Shown here piece by piece: positions 10,901-19,072 of a stretch of 64,000 nt of DNA (the first letter of the stretch is position 1; the number at the start of each line of letters is the position of its first letter). The stretch spans positions 186,001 through 250,000 of the forward strand of contig JACCEK010000001.1 in assembly GCA_020112395.1 (NCBI GenBank), read 5' to 3'. Made by a program: the position numbers and the translations under genes. The stretch comes from Aerococcaceae bacterium DSM 111021. GTDB lineage: Bacteria > Bacillota > Bacilli > Lactobacillales > Aerococcaceae. Under the pieces are notes generated by a model, which saw only the letters and a program-made list of their open reading frames with translations, was not told where the DNA came from and did not search any database.

Positions 10901-11903
10901 AGTAAATATTGAATTTATTAATATTAATAGTCTTAAAGAGCAACAAATTCAATATCAAATCCCAACTAATTATTCACAGAAACCAAGTTTAGCAAAACAG
11001 ATTAGCCGTGTAGACTTGAATAAATTACATGATTATCAAATATATAATCATATGAATCAATTATTCAACCATAGGTATACTTACGAGTTAGCAACCAATA
11101 CTTCCAGTTATCAATCTGTATCTGAATTAAAACGATTGTATGAAGAGCCACGAATTGATAAAATTGAGTATTTCTCTGACCGAACTGGTAAATCTGGTGA
11201 AAATAAAAAGCAAGAGCGACAAAAGGACTCTTCAACAATACAAGGAATACGTTATACGGAAGACACGTTTGAAGCACCTAAGTTCGTTGATAATCTATCT
11301 AAAGAGCTAAATTATGCAGAAATAGGGAGTGCAACCCATTTCTTACTGCAACAGCTAGATTTCTCTTCTCTACATGGAAAGAATCGTATTGAAATTGAAA
11401 AAATATTACTCAAAACCAGTCAGAACTTAGTGGATGATGAACATATTAGTGATCAACTAGCTAAATTGATAAATTATGATAGTGTCATTACTTTCATTGA
11501 AAGTGACTTAGGTCAATTCACCATCAAGCATGCTGAAAGAGTAAAAAAAGAACAAGCATTTTCATACTTAACGCCAGCATTAAAATTATTTGAAAGAAAT
11601 ATTGATGCTGAAAATATTAAAGAATTATCTCAAGATCAATTATTAATTCACGGTGTTATTGATAATTTTATTGAATTTGATGAAGATATAGTTATTTATG
11701 ACTATAAAACAGATAGGTATAAACCTTATGCTAATATGTCAAAAGAAGAACAGATAGAACAAATAATAAATAAATACCGCTTCCAAATAAGTCTATATTC
11801 AAAAGCACTTACAACAGCATTTAATAAGCCTATAAGACAAGCATACATTGTGCTTTTAGATTTTGGAGTATCGATTCCAATAGAAACAATGTATCATTTT
11901 TAA
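7983..11903 (+). CDS. rexA: ATP-dependent helicase/nuclease subunit A (RexA/AddA)
   Basis: This 1306-residue UvrD-like helicase with a C-terminal nuclease is the motor subunit of RexAB. Visible motifs in order: Walker A GSGKTT (35-40), VTFTEAAANEMKER, TLHSFC, DEYQD (422-426), GDVKQSIYGFR, TVHASKGLEFP, KLYVALTRCE, then the nuclease motifs IHGVIDNF and DYKTDRY (1240-1246). I chose the ATG that overlaps the rexB stop because GTGGTG lies about 10 bases upstream. An in-frame ATG at 7962 has no binding site. It is the end of the rexBA operon. Confidence 0.93.
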   Translation: MHNIEPKPINSNFNDEQWQAIQLKGKNILVSASAGSGKTTVLIERIFNHILQGFANVDELLVVTFTEAAANEMKERMENRLKEAVNETLEPDEQRRLIHQLSLLPKANIQTLHSFCLEIIQNFFYLIDFNPNFSLITDQTQVQLIYQDVWDEMIAAIYDPAEDTRYITPPVYQSLLARYGNIRSDEDLFNTIIEIYKFARSQTNPTLWLSNANRASENFKDFKSSTLYKQTIQTVIETNAIQAIKLLEEATDMTRSISDEANVKYEPILSEELQQANALYELVRENKLEQLFSHASSIRFGTWKANKKTSDDFEIVSEMKALRDEAKEILTKNIKPIFTYDYPLTIQVEEELGQIIQALSQLALLFMERLSDHKTSINMIDYNDLEHFALDILAPLNRENEQRQISSAAQFYHDKFKEIMIDEYQDINDIQNDILYFLSHETRVELNKNLFMVGDVKQSIYGFRMAEPSLFLNRYLNYAHSEESELIILDKNYRSRDEVLQFTNFVFERIMDKDFGEIEYGKAESLTTGNKSFQPKAPHNDFNIQLLLFEKENQSSDEMDESISDDIALADTSLEAESHIIAQDIRNKITEGYLIYDKKLKQQRPVTFSDFVILTPTRKPFLIAQRILESYEVPIYAQKVENYFQRQEVQLMLALLKLIDNPLQDIPLVAILRSYFVQLDDEALSKIRIHSPNGLFYEAVMAYLNDSDSQRVETEIFQKLDRFFKQLSHWNDLSKRISLVDLIWAIYQETTFLDYVAGLNNGVQREANLHALYEKAREFEQSQYKGVFGFIRYIEKVMQQQNDLAEPVLLDSEQNFVRLMTVHASKGLEFPIVYIMDTAKKFNLQDARTKAYIASKHFGISSDYYDHDNRIKFDSFTKYAFKIEKENMLKAEEMRKLYVALTRCEQKLIIVGTVKNEEQWHDKQEDTQDKSDKKMKMVALQDRQSAASWLDWIRQALSKENTELSLAEFELSQVNIEFININSLKEQQIQYQIPTNYSQKPSLAKQISRVDLNKLHDYQIYNHMNQLFNHRYTYELATNTSSYQSVSELKRLYEEPRIDKIEYFSDRTGKSGENKKQERQKDSSTIQGIRYTEDTFEAPKFVDNLSKELNYAEIGSATHFLLQQLDFSSLHGKNRIEIEKILLKTSQNLVDDEHISDQLAKLINYDSVITFIESDLGQFTIKHAERVKKEQAFSYLTPALKLFERNIDAENIKELSQDQLLIHGVIDNFIEFDEDIVIYDYKTDRYKPYANMSKEEQIEQIINKYRFQISLYSKALTTAFNKPIRQAYIVLLDFGVSIPIETMYHF

Positions 11904-11933
11904 TGGAGTACTTTTTAAATTGAATATAAGACA

Positions 11934-11971
11934 AAAAAAGCAAACTAGCTTTAGGGCTAGTTTGCTTTTTT
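11934..11971. terminator. Bidirectional terminator between rexA and the glycosidase-like lipoprotein gene
   Basis: AAAGCAAACTAGC pairs with GCTAGTTTGCTTTTTT around a short loop, with A-runs on one side and T-runs on the other. It can serve both convergent genes. Confidence 0.88.
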
Positions 11972-11973
11972 GA

Positions 11974-13332
11974 TTATTCAGAAGCTATAGTAGAGTCTAC
12001 ATCTGGTGCATAGTCAACACCTTGTGTGTACTCACCACTAGCATTCCAAAGTAAAAATTCATGAATGCCATTTTCAGCAAGAGCATTAATTTGGCCTTGC
12101 ACTTCATTAGGTCCATATTGCATATACATAGTGAAATCTTGTAACCACGGTCTAGAAACTACGTTGTTTTGAACTGTATCCAAGACATAGAGTTCTTCAT
12201 TAATATATGCATCTGTAAATTCGTAAGGGTAATAATCTGGAAAATCAAAGCCGAAGAATCCTTCACTCCAGTGAGATGGATAAATCATTGACGATACAAC
12301 ATCAACTCGTTCAGCCATTTGAGCAAAGTTTTGACCAATACCACGAACATCTGGAGCATCTCCAGCTACGGCAGTATAACCGAAGATATCAGCACTAATT
12401 TCAACTCCATAAGGAGTCAGACGATTATCGGCATAAGTTAAGAAGTCATTAATAGCTGCAACACGTTCATAACCTTGTTCTTCAGGAATATCGGATTCAA
12501 ATACTGAATAATCACCAATTTCATAGTCTAATTGTGCATGGAAGGTTTCAAAACCTTCTGGGAAACGGATATAATCAAATTGAATATCTTTAAAGCCTAA
12601 CTTAGCCGCTTCTTCAGCGATTGTTAGGACGTAGTCCCAAGCTTCTTGACTAAATGGATTAATGAATTTAGAACTGTTACCATCAGACCAAGTTTCACCC
12701 GTTGTTGTATCCATAAAAGATAAATCAGGTCGAGCTTCCGCTAACAAATTATCTTTAAAGGTTGTAATACGGGCGATTGGATAAATCTCATTTTCTTCTA
12801 GTACACGTAAAGCCTCTGAATAGTCTACAGATCCAAGTACATTCTTTTGAACATCTTCATTATCCGTTTCGATAGGAGGAATAACATTCCCCCAATCATC
12901 TTTAAAGTCGATAACAACAGCGTTTAGTTCGGTTTGGTTAATATAATCAATTATATAATTGAAGTATTCTTCATCGGCAACATTTTCTGCAGTCAAGTAT
13001 ACACCTTTAACTCCATCTTCTGGATAAGGAATTGTTACACCACTATCGTAGAAAAGTGTAGAAGGTAATTGATCTGGTTGAGTTAGCAGTGGTCGGTTAG
13101 GAATAACTAAGCCTTCATATCTATTTGTGTCATTTGTTGCAACACGATTATTGAATTCAGATATTGTTTCACTATCATACTTTGGAGTAACTTCAGGCAA
13201 AGTAAAGTACTGTGGTTCTTCTTGTTCAGCAGTGTTAGTTTGTTGGCAACTTGTTAAAACAAAAACTGAAATTAAAAGTAATACAAATGCTTTGGTAATT
13301 GTATTGACTTTTTTAATTATATGGTTGGACAT
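11974..13332 (-). CDS. Putative glycoside hydrolase lipoprotein (DUF4015 family)
   Basis: This 452-residue protein is a predicted lipoprotein: a basic N-terminus, a hydrophobic stretch and the lipobox VLTSC with Cys29. The body resembles the DUF4015/COG1306 putative glycoside hydrolases, with a TIM-barrel-like region starting GVKGVYLTAENV, the segments AVVIDFKDDWGN and FDYIRFPEG, and EISADIFGYTA further on. The predicted role is carbohydrate or cell-envelope processing on the outer face of the membrane. The substrate is unknown. It lies 33 bases downstream of the YkyA-like gene and is probably cotranscribed. Confidence 0.82.
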   Translation of the reverse strand: MSNHIIKKVNTITKAFVLLLISVFVLTSCQQTNTAEQEEPQYFTLPEVTPKYDSETISEFNNRVATNDTNRYEGLVIPNRPLLTQPDQLPSTLFYDSGVTIPYPEDGVKGVYLTAENVADEEYFNYIIDYINQTELNAVVIDFKDDWGNVIPPIETDNEDVQKNVLGSVDYSEALRVLEENEIYPIARITTFKDNLLAEARPDLSFMDTTTGETWSDGNSSKFINPFSQEAWDYVLTIAEEAAKLGFKDIQFDYIRFPEGFETFHAQLDYEIGDYSVFESDIPEEQGYERVAAINDFLTYADNRLTPYGVEISADIFGYTAVAGDAPDVRGIGQNFAQMAERVDVVSSMIYPSHWSEGFFGFDFPDYYPYEFTDAYINEELYVLDTVQNNVVSRPWLQDFTMYMQYGPNEVQGQINALAENGIHEFLLWNASGEYTQGVDYAPDVDSTIASE

Positions 13333-13365
13333 ATTAATAACTCCTCTTATCTTTATTACAAACTG

Positions 13366-14007
13366 CTAATTTGATTCTTGTAAATTAGCTAAATATACTT
13401 TAAAATTAATTAATTGCGCATTGATGGGTTCAAAGTAACCTAAAATTCGTTCTAAATTAATTTTATTGGTTGTATGTAATTTTGAAACACTGTCAAACAC
13501 AGCAAAGAAAGATGTGTAATCTGTTTCTGGATTTGCGATAGATTTATATACGATTGACTCTGTTTCAATGGTGTCACGATAATCAGTTATATAGGTTGTT
13601 ATTTCTTGCGATAGTCCTTGTAACTGTGTAATTTGATTCGTTACTTGATCTGCGGGTAGTGGACTTTTGTCAACTTGATTAGAGAATTCCTCTATTAAAG
13701 TATCCAATTCCGAACGAACTTCTTCTAATTTCGTTAAGTGTTCTTGTCGGCGCTGAATATTTTGTTGAATAGGTGAATCGTTGTTGGCAAAGTATGACAA
13801 ATCATCACTCGCATTCGCGATAGTGTTTTCAAATTCAGCTTGAATATTCCCTTCAGCTAGTTGGATTTCAGTTAATTCATTGACGATACTAGTGACATTC
13901 TCTTGGACAAGACTGACTGTTCTGTCAGTTCTTTCTACTGAGTTATTACAGCCTGCAATAAATAGTGTGGTAAACAAGAGTATTATAGATTTATTCAAAT
14001 GTTTCAT
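13366..14007 (-). CDS. YkyA-like cell-wall-binding lipoprotein
   Basis: This 213-residue lipoprotein has the lipobox LFIAGC (Cys20), then a long, almost purely helical region rich in Glu, Gln, Leu and Asn with heptad-like spacing. This matches the YkyA putative cell-wall-binding lipoprotein family. The molecular role is not established. The gene precedes the DUF4015 lipoprotein gene on the minus strand. It faces lspA, whose product removes the signal peptides of both. The start ATG follows AAGGAGATTCT. Confidence 0.75.
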   Translation of the reverse strand: MKHLNKSIILLFTTLFIAGCNNSVERTDRTVSLVQENVTSIVNELTEIQLAEGNIQAEFENTIANASDDLSYFANNDSPIQQNIQRRQEHLTKLEEVRSELDTLIEEFSNQVDKSPLPADQVTNQITQLQGLSQEITTYITDYRDTIETESIVYKSIANPETDYTSFFAVFDSVSKLHTTNKINLERILGYFEPINAQLINFKVYLANLQESN

Positions 14008-14052
14008 AGAATCTCCTTAAATATATTTTAAATTGTTTAAAAAAATAATAAA

Positions 14053-14081
14053 TTTAAATTTTACTTTGATTAGTATATAAT
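14053..14081 (+). promoter_or_regulatory. Putative promoter of lspA-rluD
   Basis: TATAAT at 14076-14081 with a weak TTTAAA -35 candidate 17 bases upstream, 60 bases before the lspA start. The -10 is convincing, the -35 is not. Confidence 0.5.
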
Positions 14082-14140
14082 AACACTATTAGCAATTCAA
14101 ATATTATTCGATATTTAGAACCTAAAAGCAAGGAGTATCT

Positions 14141-14599
14141 ATGTTTTTATCATTTTTCATCGCTATATTGTTGATTATTTTTGATCAAATTGTCAAGTTT
14201 TTGACCGTAACAAATTTACAAGTAGGAGAATCAGCTGAAGGGATTCCAAATGTATTTGATTTTTTCTATTTACGAAATGATGGTGCAGGTTGGGGATTGT
14301 TCTCAGGTAGAATAAATTTCTTTCTGATTATAACTGTTTTGGCTGCGACCTACATTATTTATCTAATTATTAAGAATCGAGATCACCATTTTGTAACTCG
14401 ATTGAGTTATGGTTTAATACTTGGTGGAGCGCTTGGAAACTTTATTGATCGTGTCCGTATTGGATACGTTATTGACATGTTCAGACTCAAGTTTATTGAT
14501 TTTCCCATATTCAATGTTGCTGACGCTGCGCTGACTGCTGGTGTCATATTACTAATCATAGTAATATTATTTTTTGAAAATACAGAGGATGTTTTATAA
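14141..14599 (+). CDS. lspA: Lipoprotein signal peptidase (signal peptidase II)
   Basis: This 152-residue four-helix membrane aspartyl protease cleaves prolipoprotein signal peptides just before the lipid-modified cysteine. Both catalytic aspartates are in their conserved settings: D103 in GNFIDR and D128 in FNVADA. The NDGAGWGLF segment (46-54) is the family's conserved periplasmic motif. The start ATG follows AAGGAG. The stop shares a base with the start of the downstream pseudouridine synthase, a conserved Firmicutes pair. Its substrates include the two lipoproteins encoded just upstream on the other strand. Confidence 0.95.
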   Translation: MFLSFFIAILLIIFDQIVKFLTVTNLQVGESAEGIPNVFDFFYLRNDGAGWGLFSGRINFFLIITVLAATYIIYLIIKNRDHHFVTRLSYGLILGGALGNFIDRVRIGYVIDMFRLKFIDFPIFNVADAALTAGVILLIIVILFFENTEDVL

Positions 14600-15537
14600 T
14601 GACAAATATTAAAGAAGTAAAAAAGTTTGAATTAGAAGGAGAAATAGGACGCTTAGACAAAGTATTAGTCGATTTACTTTCGGATGAGACTTTTAGTCGC
14701 TCTACTATTCAAAAATTATTAAAGAACCAACATATTACTGTTGATGGAGTTCATCAAAAAGCTAATTATAAATTAAATGGTAGTGAAACTATCGAAGTAA
14801 CAATTCCGGAAGAGGAGCAAATAGATATATTACCAGAGGATATACCTTTAGATATTGTTTATGAAGACAGCGATGTATTGGTTATCAATAAACCTGTAAA
14901 TATGGTCGTTCATCCATCAAAAGGACATTACACTGGAACATTAGTTAATGCATTGATATTCTACTTAGGTGACAATCTTTCTGAAAGCAGTGAGGTTGTT
15001 CGTCCTGGAATTGTTCATAGAATTGACAAAGATACGTCTGGGTTGATTGTTGTTGCAAAAAACAATGTTGCACACCAAAAATTAAGTGAACAACTGGAAG
15101 ACCATTCTATGGGACGCAGCTATATTGCTTTAGTGAATGATATTATCGAAACGCCAACTGGAATTATTGAAGCGCCAATTAAGCGTGATCCAAATAATCG
15201 AGTTAAATTTACAACTGATCATGGCGGTAAATATGCGTTAACCCACTTTGAAGTATTAGAGACATTTGCTCATAATACACTGGTTAAAGTGGAGTTAAAA
15301 ACGGGACGTACCCATCAAATTCGTGTTCATTTTGAGTTTATCGAGCATCCAATTGTTGGTGATCCATTATATCGTCAAGGTGTTGGTCAAATGAAAGGTC
15401 AGCTTGCTCGCTTAGATGATGGTCAATTCCTGCATGCTCAATCACTTCATTTTATCCATCCAACTACAGGTGAGGAAATGACTTTCACAACTGAATTACC
15501 GGAAAGATTTGAAGAAATTATACGAACTTTACGTTAA
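14599..15537 (+). CDS. RluA-family pseudouridine synthase (RluD-like)
   Basis: This 312-residue enzyme converts uridine to pseudouridine in RNA, most likely 23S rRNA. An N-terminal S4 RNA-binding region (about 17-75) precedes the catalytic domain. The catalytic Asp is D143 in HRIDKDTSG, the usual HRLDxxTSG with Ile for Leu. The KTGRTHQIRVH motif is also present. Start and stop codons overlap with lspA by one base, so translation is coupled. The exact target uridines cannot be read from sequence. The pyr genes that often follow in Bacilli are absent here. Confidence 0.9.
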   Translation: MTNIKEVKKFELEGEIGRLDKVLVDLLSDETFSRSTIQKLLKNQHITVDGVHQKANYKLNGSETIEVTIPEEEQIDILPEDIPLDIVYEDSDVLVINKPVNMVVHPSKGHYTGTLVNALIFYLGDNLSESSEVVRPGIVHRIDKDTSGLIVVAKNNVAHQKLSEQLEDHSMGRSYIALVNDIIETPTGIIEAPIKRDPNNRVKFTTDHGGKYALTHFEVLETFAHNTLVKVELKTGRTHQIRVHFEFIEHPIVGDPLYRQGVGQMKGQLARLDDGQFLHAQSLHFIHPTTGEEMTFTTELPERFEEIIRTLR

Positions 15538-15613
15538 ACCAAGGCATAGTATTTATATTATGCAATAAAATATGGTAAAATTACTTATATTGCCATAACA
15601 AGGGGGTATTAAT

Positions 15614-16315
15614 GTGTCAATCAATGATAAAATTCTCGATAAAATACGTAATTTATTATCATTAGCTGAAGATGGTGGTAATGACGAGGAGAGTCAAACA
15701 GCCTTATTAATGGCCCAGAAATTAATGCTGAAGTACAAAATTTCACAAGATGAATTAAACGAAGGCGGACAGCAAGAAATTATCATTAAATCAATTTCCG
15801 TGTATAAACGATTATATTGGTGGGAGAAAGTTTTAGTGAAAATAATTGCTGAAAACTTCAGAGTGATGTTTTACGTTCAAAGTAATCGTCTTCCCCATCA
15901 AAAAAGCGTCCAAAGAAAACTTGTTTTGATGGGCTATCCTGAGGATGTAGAATTAGCTTACGAAGTGTTTTTTTTAGCGGCTGAGTCGATGAAGCATTAT
16001 GCTGGTGTTCATATCAAAGATAACGTTGAAGAATCCACACAAGCCCAAGCTCAAATTCGAAAATCATATTACCAAGGATTTATGGACGGCTTGGACCATA
16101 AGTTTGCGAAACAAAGAGAAGAAATGGCCGATGACAATGAAAAATTCGCTCTAATTATTCAAACACCTCAAGATGTTGTAGATAAGTTCAATCAAGAGAT
16201 TAACGGTTCTCTTGCCTTTAAACAGCCAGAATTAAGTCGAAACACTCATGCTTACCATGATGGTTATGACCGGGGGCAAAATGTTTCATTAACAAATAAA
16301 TACTTGGATCAATAA
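15614..16315 (+). CDS. DUF2786 domain protein
   Basis: This 233-residue protein begins with a DUF2786 domain (about 4-45; DKIRNLLSLAEDGGNDEE, then ALLMAQKLMLKYKI). A longer region follows that is typical of chromosomal and phage DUF2786 proteins. The function is unknown. The start is GTG, placed 7 bases after AAGGGGGT. An ATG two bases upstream is in another frame and is not used. The gene stands alone between an rluD-like gene and a terminator. A charged helical middle (about 125-165) is visible; no catalytic motif was recognised. Confidence 0.75.
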   Translation: MSINDKILDKIRNLLSLAEDGGNDEESQTALLMAQKLMLKYKISQDELNEGGQQEIIIKSISVYKRLYWWEKVLVKIIAENFRVMFYVQSNRLPHQKSVQRKLVLMGYPEDVELAYEVFFLAAESMKHYAGVHIKDNVEESTQAQAQIRKSYYQGFMDGLDHKFAKQREEMADDNEKFALIIQTPQDVVDKFNQEINGSLAFKQPELSRNTHAYHDGYDRGQNVSLTNKYLDQ

Positions 16316-16326
16316 GTTTAAGCCAA

Positions 16327-16361
16327 GCAAAAAAGCACTGCAAAATGCAGTGCTTTTTTGC
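16327..16361 (+). terminator. Rho-independent terminator after DUF2786 gene
   Basis: AAAAGCACTGC pairs with GCAGTGCTTTT around AAAAT and runs into TTTTTT. The stem can be extended by flanking GCAA/TTGC. Confidence 0.9.
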
Positions 16362-16646
16362 TGTATTCATTAATGTTTCATTAGGTTTTATTGAATAAGG
16401 AATAAAAAATAAAATATTTTAAAATAGATAATTATATATATCGATGACATCTTAATGTTTAAATTAGTTTAGCAAATAGGTGAGTTGGTTTGGGTTTATA
16501 CAAATTAAAAGATTGTGGTTAATTATCGCTAATTGTCTGCTTATTAATTAATTTGGTAAGTATTCCAATAATAAGAGGTAACGTTTTCAAATCTTTGTAA
16601 ATGTTGATATAATGACTTTAACAATAATATATCACGAGGTGAACAA
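16362..16646. other. Intergenic region upstream of pyruvate-kinase-like gene
   Basis: Very AT-rich, no convincing small gene. It carries the promoter of the downstream gene and a degenerate cre-like sequence (GGTAACGTTTTCAAAT, 16577-16592) overlapping the -35 region. The cre half-site CGTTTTCAAAT is good, the left half is poor. If CcpA binds here it would act at about -37, but this is a weak call. Confidence 0.4.
16584..16613 (+). promoter_or_regulatory. Putative promoter of pyruvate-kinase-like gene
   Basis: TATAAT at 16608-16613 with TTTTCA at 16584-16589 (18-base spacer), 33 bases before the start codon. The -10 is consensus, the -35 matches 4 of 6. Confidence 0.55.
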
Positions 16647-18158
16647 ATGAATTACTCTAGCATAGAAGAACAAACACAATTGTATAATGAATTATTTGAA
16701 TTATATCAACAAGTAAAGAAAGAATCAGATGAACAATTTGGAACAATAGATAAAATTTTAGAACGTGAGGAGTTTCGAGAGAGTGCTCATAATTTAATGG
16801 CTTACCTTGCTTTACGCCGAAGAGATATTCGTAAATTACAATTAGACTTGTCTTCTTGGGGACTTTCCAGTCTCGGGAGATTAGAATCCAGAACGCTTTT
16901 TACACTCGAATCTGTCATTAGACGTTTAGGTAATGCAATTGGTGAAGATATGGCAATTGAAGAGCCTTCTTTAAAGCATTCAACAGCAGGTCGTAATCGA
17001 TTAGCTCAAAATACTCAAATGTTTTTTGGGGATGCTCCCAATAAAAGAAATACGCGTATTATGGTAACAATGCCTACCGAAGCTTCTACTGACAAAAGTT
17101 TACTACAAGATTTAATTAAAAGTGGAATGAATGTAGCGCGTATTAATGCAGCTCATGATGATGAAGAAGTATGGCAAGCAATTATTGAAAATATACATGA
17201 AGTAGCCAATGAATTAGGTAGAAAAGTAAAAATTTTAATGGATATTGCGGGACCAAAAATTAGAACAGATTGGGTATTTACCAAATTCAAAAAACCTAAA
17301 GTTAAAGTGGGTGATTTAGTAAGGATGACGAGAGACTATAAGAAGTTACCCACACTAGATGATGACGTGAAGGTGACGGTTGGATGTAGTATTCCACAAA
17401 TATTCAGTAAATTATCTATCTCCGATCCTATATTAATTGATGATGGCTCGATTGAGCTCGAAGCTAAAGAAATAGGCGAGAAAGAAGCTATATTAGTTGT
17501 TAAGCGAGTAAGAGGTGGATCAGTTAGAATAAAAGCTGAAAAGGGGCTAAATTTCCCTACAACAGAGTTTGATATCGATGTGATAACTGATGCAGACAGA
17601 AAAGCAATTAAATTTGCTGTTGAACACGCGGATATGATTGGGTGTTCATTTATTCGAACAACAGATGACATTGAAGAAATTCAAAAAGAAATTGAACTAG
17701 TTGCTAATCGACCACTGAGCGAAATTCCCTTAACGCTAAAAATTGAAACAGTCCAAGCAATGAATAATTTACCGGAAGTAATACTGAAGGCTGGAAGTAG
17801 AAACCCAGTTTCAGTGATGATTGCACGTGGAGACTTGGCCGTAGAAAGTGGGTACGTTAGACTAGCAGAATTACAACAAGAAATTCTATGGATTTGTGAA
17901 GCGAGTGATACACCTGTCATTTGGGGTACTGAAGTACTTGCTTCTATGTTGGATGAAGGGATACCTTCTCGAGCGGAAGTGACCGATGCTGCAGAAGGTA
18001 GTCGTGCTGAATGTGTTATGTTAAACAAAGGGTCATATATGTCAGAGTCGGTTTTACTGCTTAATGATATTTTAATAAAGATGGAGGAGCATCAATACAA
18101 AAAAACACCGACATTAAGGTCATTAAGTGTAGCACGAGTCAAGTTACCTAAAAACTGA
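16647..18158 (+). CDS. Pyruvate kinase-like protein with N-terminal extension, no C-domain
   Basis: This 503-residue protein has a helical N-terminal domain (about 1-130, with YLALRRRDIRKLQ and LSSLGRLESR) followed by a pyruvate-kinase-like barrel. Core motifs remain but are altered: TRIMVTMP at 136-143, MDIAGPKIRT, KIETVQAM from K365, IARGDLAVE, WGTEVLASM and SRAEVTDAA. The kinase-like part is about 370 residues; the roughly 120-residue C-terminal effector domain of standard PykA is missing. It belongs to a divergent pyruvate-kinase superfamily seen in diverse bacteria. Activity on phosphoenolpyruvate is possible but unproven. The start follows ACGAGGTGA. Confidence 0.82.
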   Translation: MNYSSIEEQTQLYNELFELYQQVKKESDEQFGTIDKILEREEFRESAHNLMAYLALRRRDIRKLQLDLSSWGLSSLGRLESRTLFTLESVIRRLGNAIGEDMAIEEPSLKHSTAGRNRLAQNTQMFFGDAPNKRNTRIMVTMPTEASTDKSLLQDLIKSGMNVARINAAHDDEEVWQAIIENIHEVANELGRKVKILMDIAGPKIRTDWVFTKFKKPKVKVGDLVRMTRDYKKLPTLDDDVKVTVGCSIPQIFSKLSISDPILIDDGSIELEAKEIGEKEAILVVKRVRGGSVRIKAEKGLNFPTTEFDIDVITDADRKAIKFAVEHADMIGCSFIRTTDDIEEIQKEIELVANRPLSEIPLTLKIETVQAMNNLPEVILKAGSRNPVSVMIARGDLAVESGYVRLAELQQEILWICEASDTPVIWGTEVLASMLDEGIPSRAEVTDAAEGSRAECVMLNKGSYMSESVLLLNDILIKMEEHQYKKTPTLRSLSVARVKLPKN

Positions 18159-18237
18159 AAATATTAACGTAAATTTATAATATATTTAGGAATATATTAG
18201 ATACTTTCCGTTATAATATGAGTAAAAGACTAATTTT

Positions 18238-18252
18238 GGGGTGATTTTTATT
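18238..18252 (+). promoter_or_regulatory. GGGGTGA ribosome binding site with ATT as possible start
   Basis: GGGGTGA (18238-18244) is followed 5 bases later by ATT (18250-18252) in the frame of the sortase-like gene. The GTG inside this site (18241) is the nearest usual start codon, but it would have its binding site directly abutting it. The same GGGGTGA precedes the ATG of the LacI-type gene by 4 bases (minus strand, start 57403). Confidence 0.45.
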
Positions 18253-18954
18253 AAACGATTTTTATTATTAACATCAATACTAGCAACACTTGTTCCTTAC
18301 TCTGGGTTTTACACTCAAAATTCTGTAGTATTTGCTCAAAGTGATTCATCGATTGAAGAAAAAGAGAGTGGCAAAGAAGAAAATAATAATAGCATTAAAC
18401 CAGATGACGTGGAAGATGCAGTTATCCATGAACCTGTTTTGCCAACAGATTATAATTTAGATGATATCAAAGAACTAACTGAAGAGGGTACTGATAAAGG
18501 GTATACTAAGGAAATGTTGAGCGTCGATGGATATGAATTTCCTTTTGAGGATATGCGTGGAAACAGTGGTTTTGGTTCTGATTTTGATGATTTGAATGAA
18601 ACTTTAAATGAAAATTTAGTAGCGTACGTCGGTCAAGATAATATTAATACTTTTTTTGGACATTACTATGATCTATCGGGCACGGGGGTTTTTAATCCTT
18701 TAGCGGATCAAGGGTTATTAGATGTAGGTACTGAAGTTGTAATTACTGATAAGGACGGATTAAGTAAAGGCTATGAAATAACACAAACGATTGAATTCTT
18801 ACATGAAAATCAACAAAAACAATTTTATGGTGATGATTATATGCCCGATTTAGCATATTACGGGAATGGCGACGATATGGTTTATATTCAATACTGTCGT
18901 TGGGATATTCAGAATGGTTTGTTAATTACTAACATTGGGTACCGTGTCTGGTAA
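18241..18954 (+). CDS. Secreted sortase-like protein
   Basis: This 237-residue protein has a signal peptide (basic FIKRF, hydrophobic core, cleavage near VFAQ-SD at about 33), an acidic low-complexity linker (about 35-65) and a C-terminal domain that resembles sortases. FFGHYYDLSGTG puts His141 in the sortase TGH-like position, a GLLDVGTEVVITDKDG strand resembles the LxxGDxIxV motif, and YIQYC (Cys219) resembles TLxTC. The Arg normally found about eight residues after the Cys is not there; only R220 is adjacent. Catalysis is uncertain. The coordinate uses GTG; ATT at 18250 fits the binding site better. Confidence 0.6.
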   Translation: MIFIKRFLLLTSILATLVPYSGFYTQNSVVFAQSDSSIEEKESGKEENNNSIKPDDVEDAVIHEPVLPTDYNLDDIKELTEEGTDKGYTKEMLSVDGYEFPFEDMRGNSGFGSDFDDLNETLNENLVAYVGQDNINTFFGHYYDLSGTGVFNPLADQGLLDVGTEVVITDKDGLSKGYEITQTIEFLHENQQKQFYGDDYMPDLAYYGNGDDMVYIQYCRWDIQNGLLITNIGYRVW

Positions 18955-18965
18955 TATTATAAAAT

Positions 18966-19014
18966 AACGAGATGAATCATGTATTTTGAATGATATGATT
19001 TATTTCGTTTTTAC
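18966..19014 (+). terminator. Terminator after sortase-like gene
   Basis: AACGAGATGAATCAT pairs with ATGATTTATTTCGTT (two G-U pairs) and is followed by TTTTAC. Confidence 0.7.
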
Positions 19015-19072
19015 TTATTTAAAATTCATAAGCAGACACAATAAAAATATCAAATAATTATGTAAGGTAGGG

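Noticed and set aside
15612-15614. ATG two bases upstream of the DUF2786 start
   Set aside because: It is in a different frame and does not open the DUF2786 protein; GTG at 15614 is in frame with the domain.
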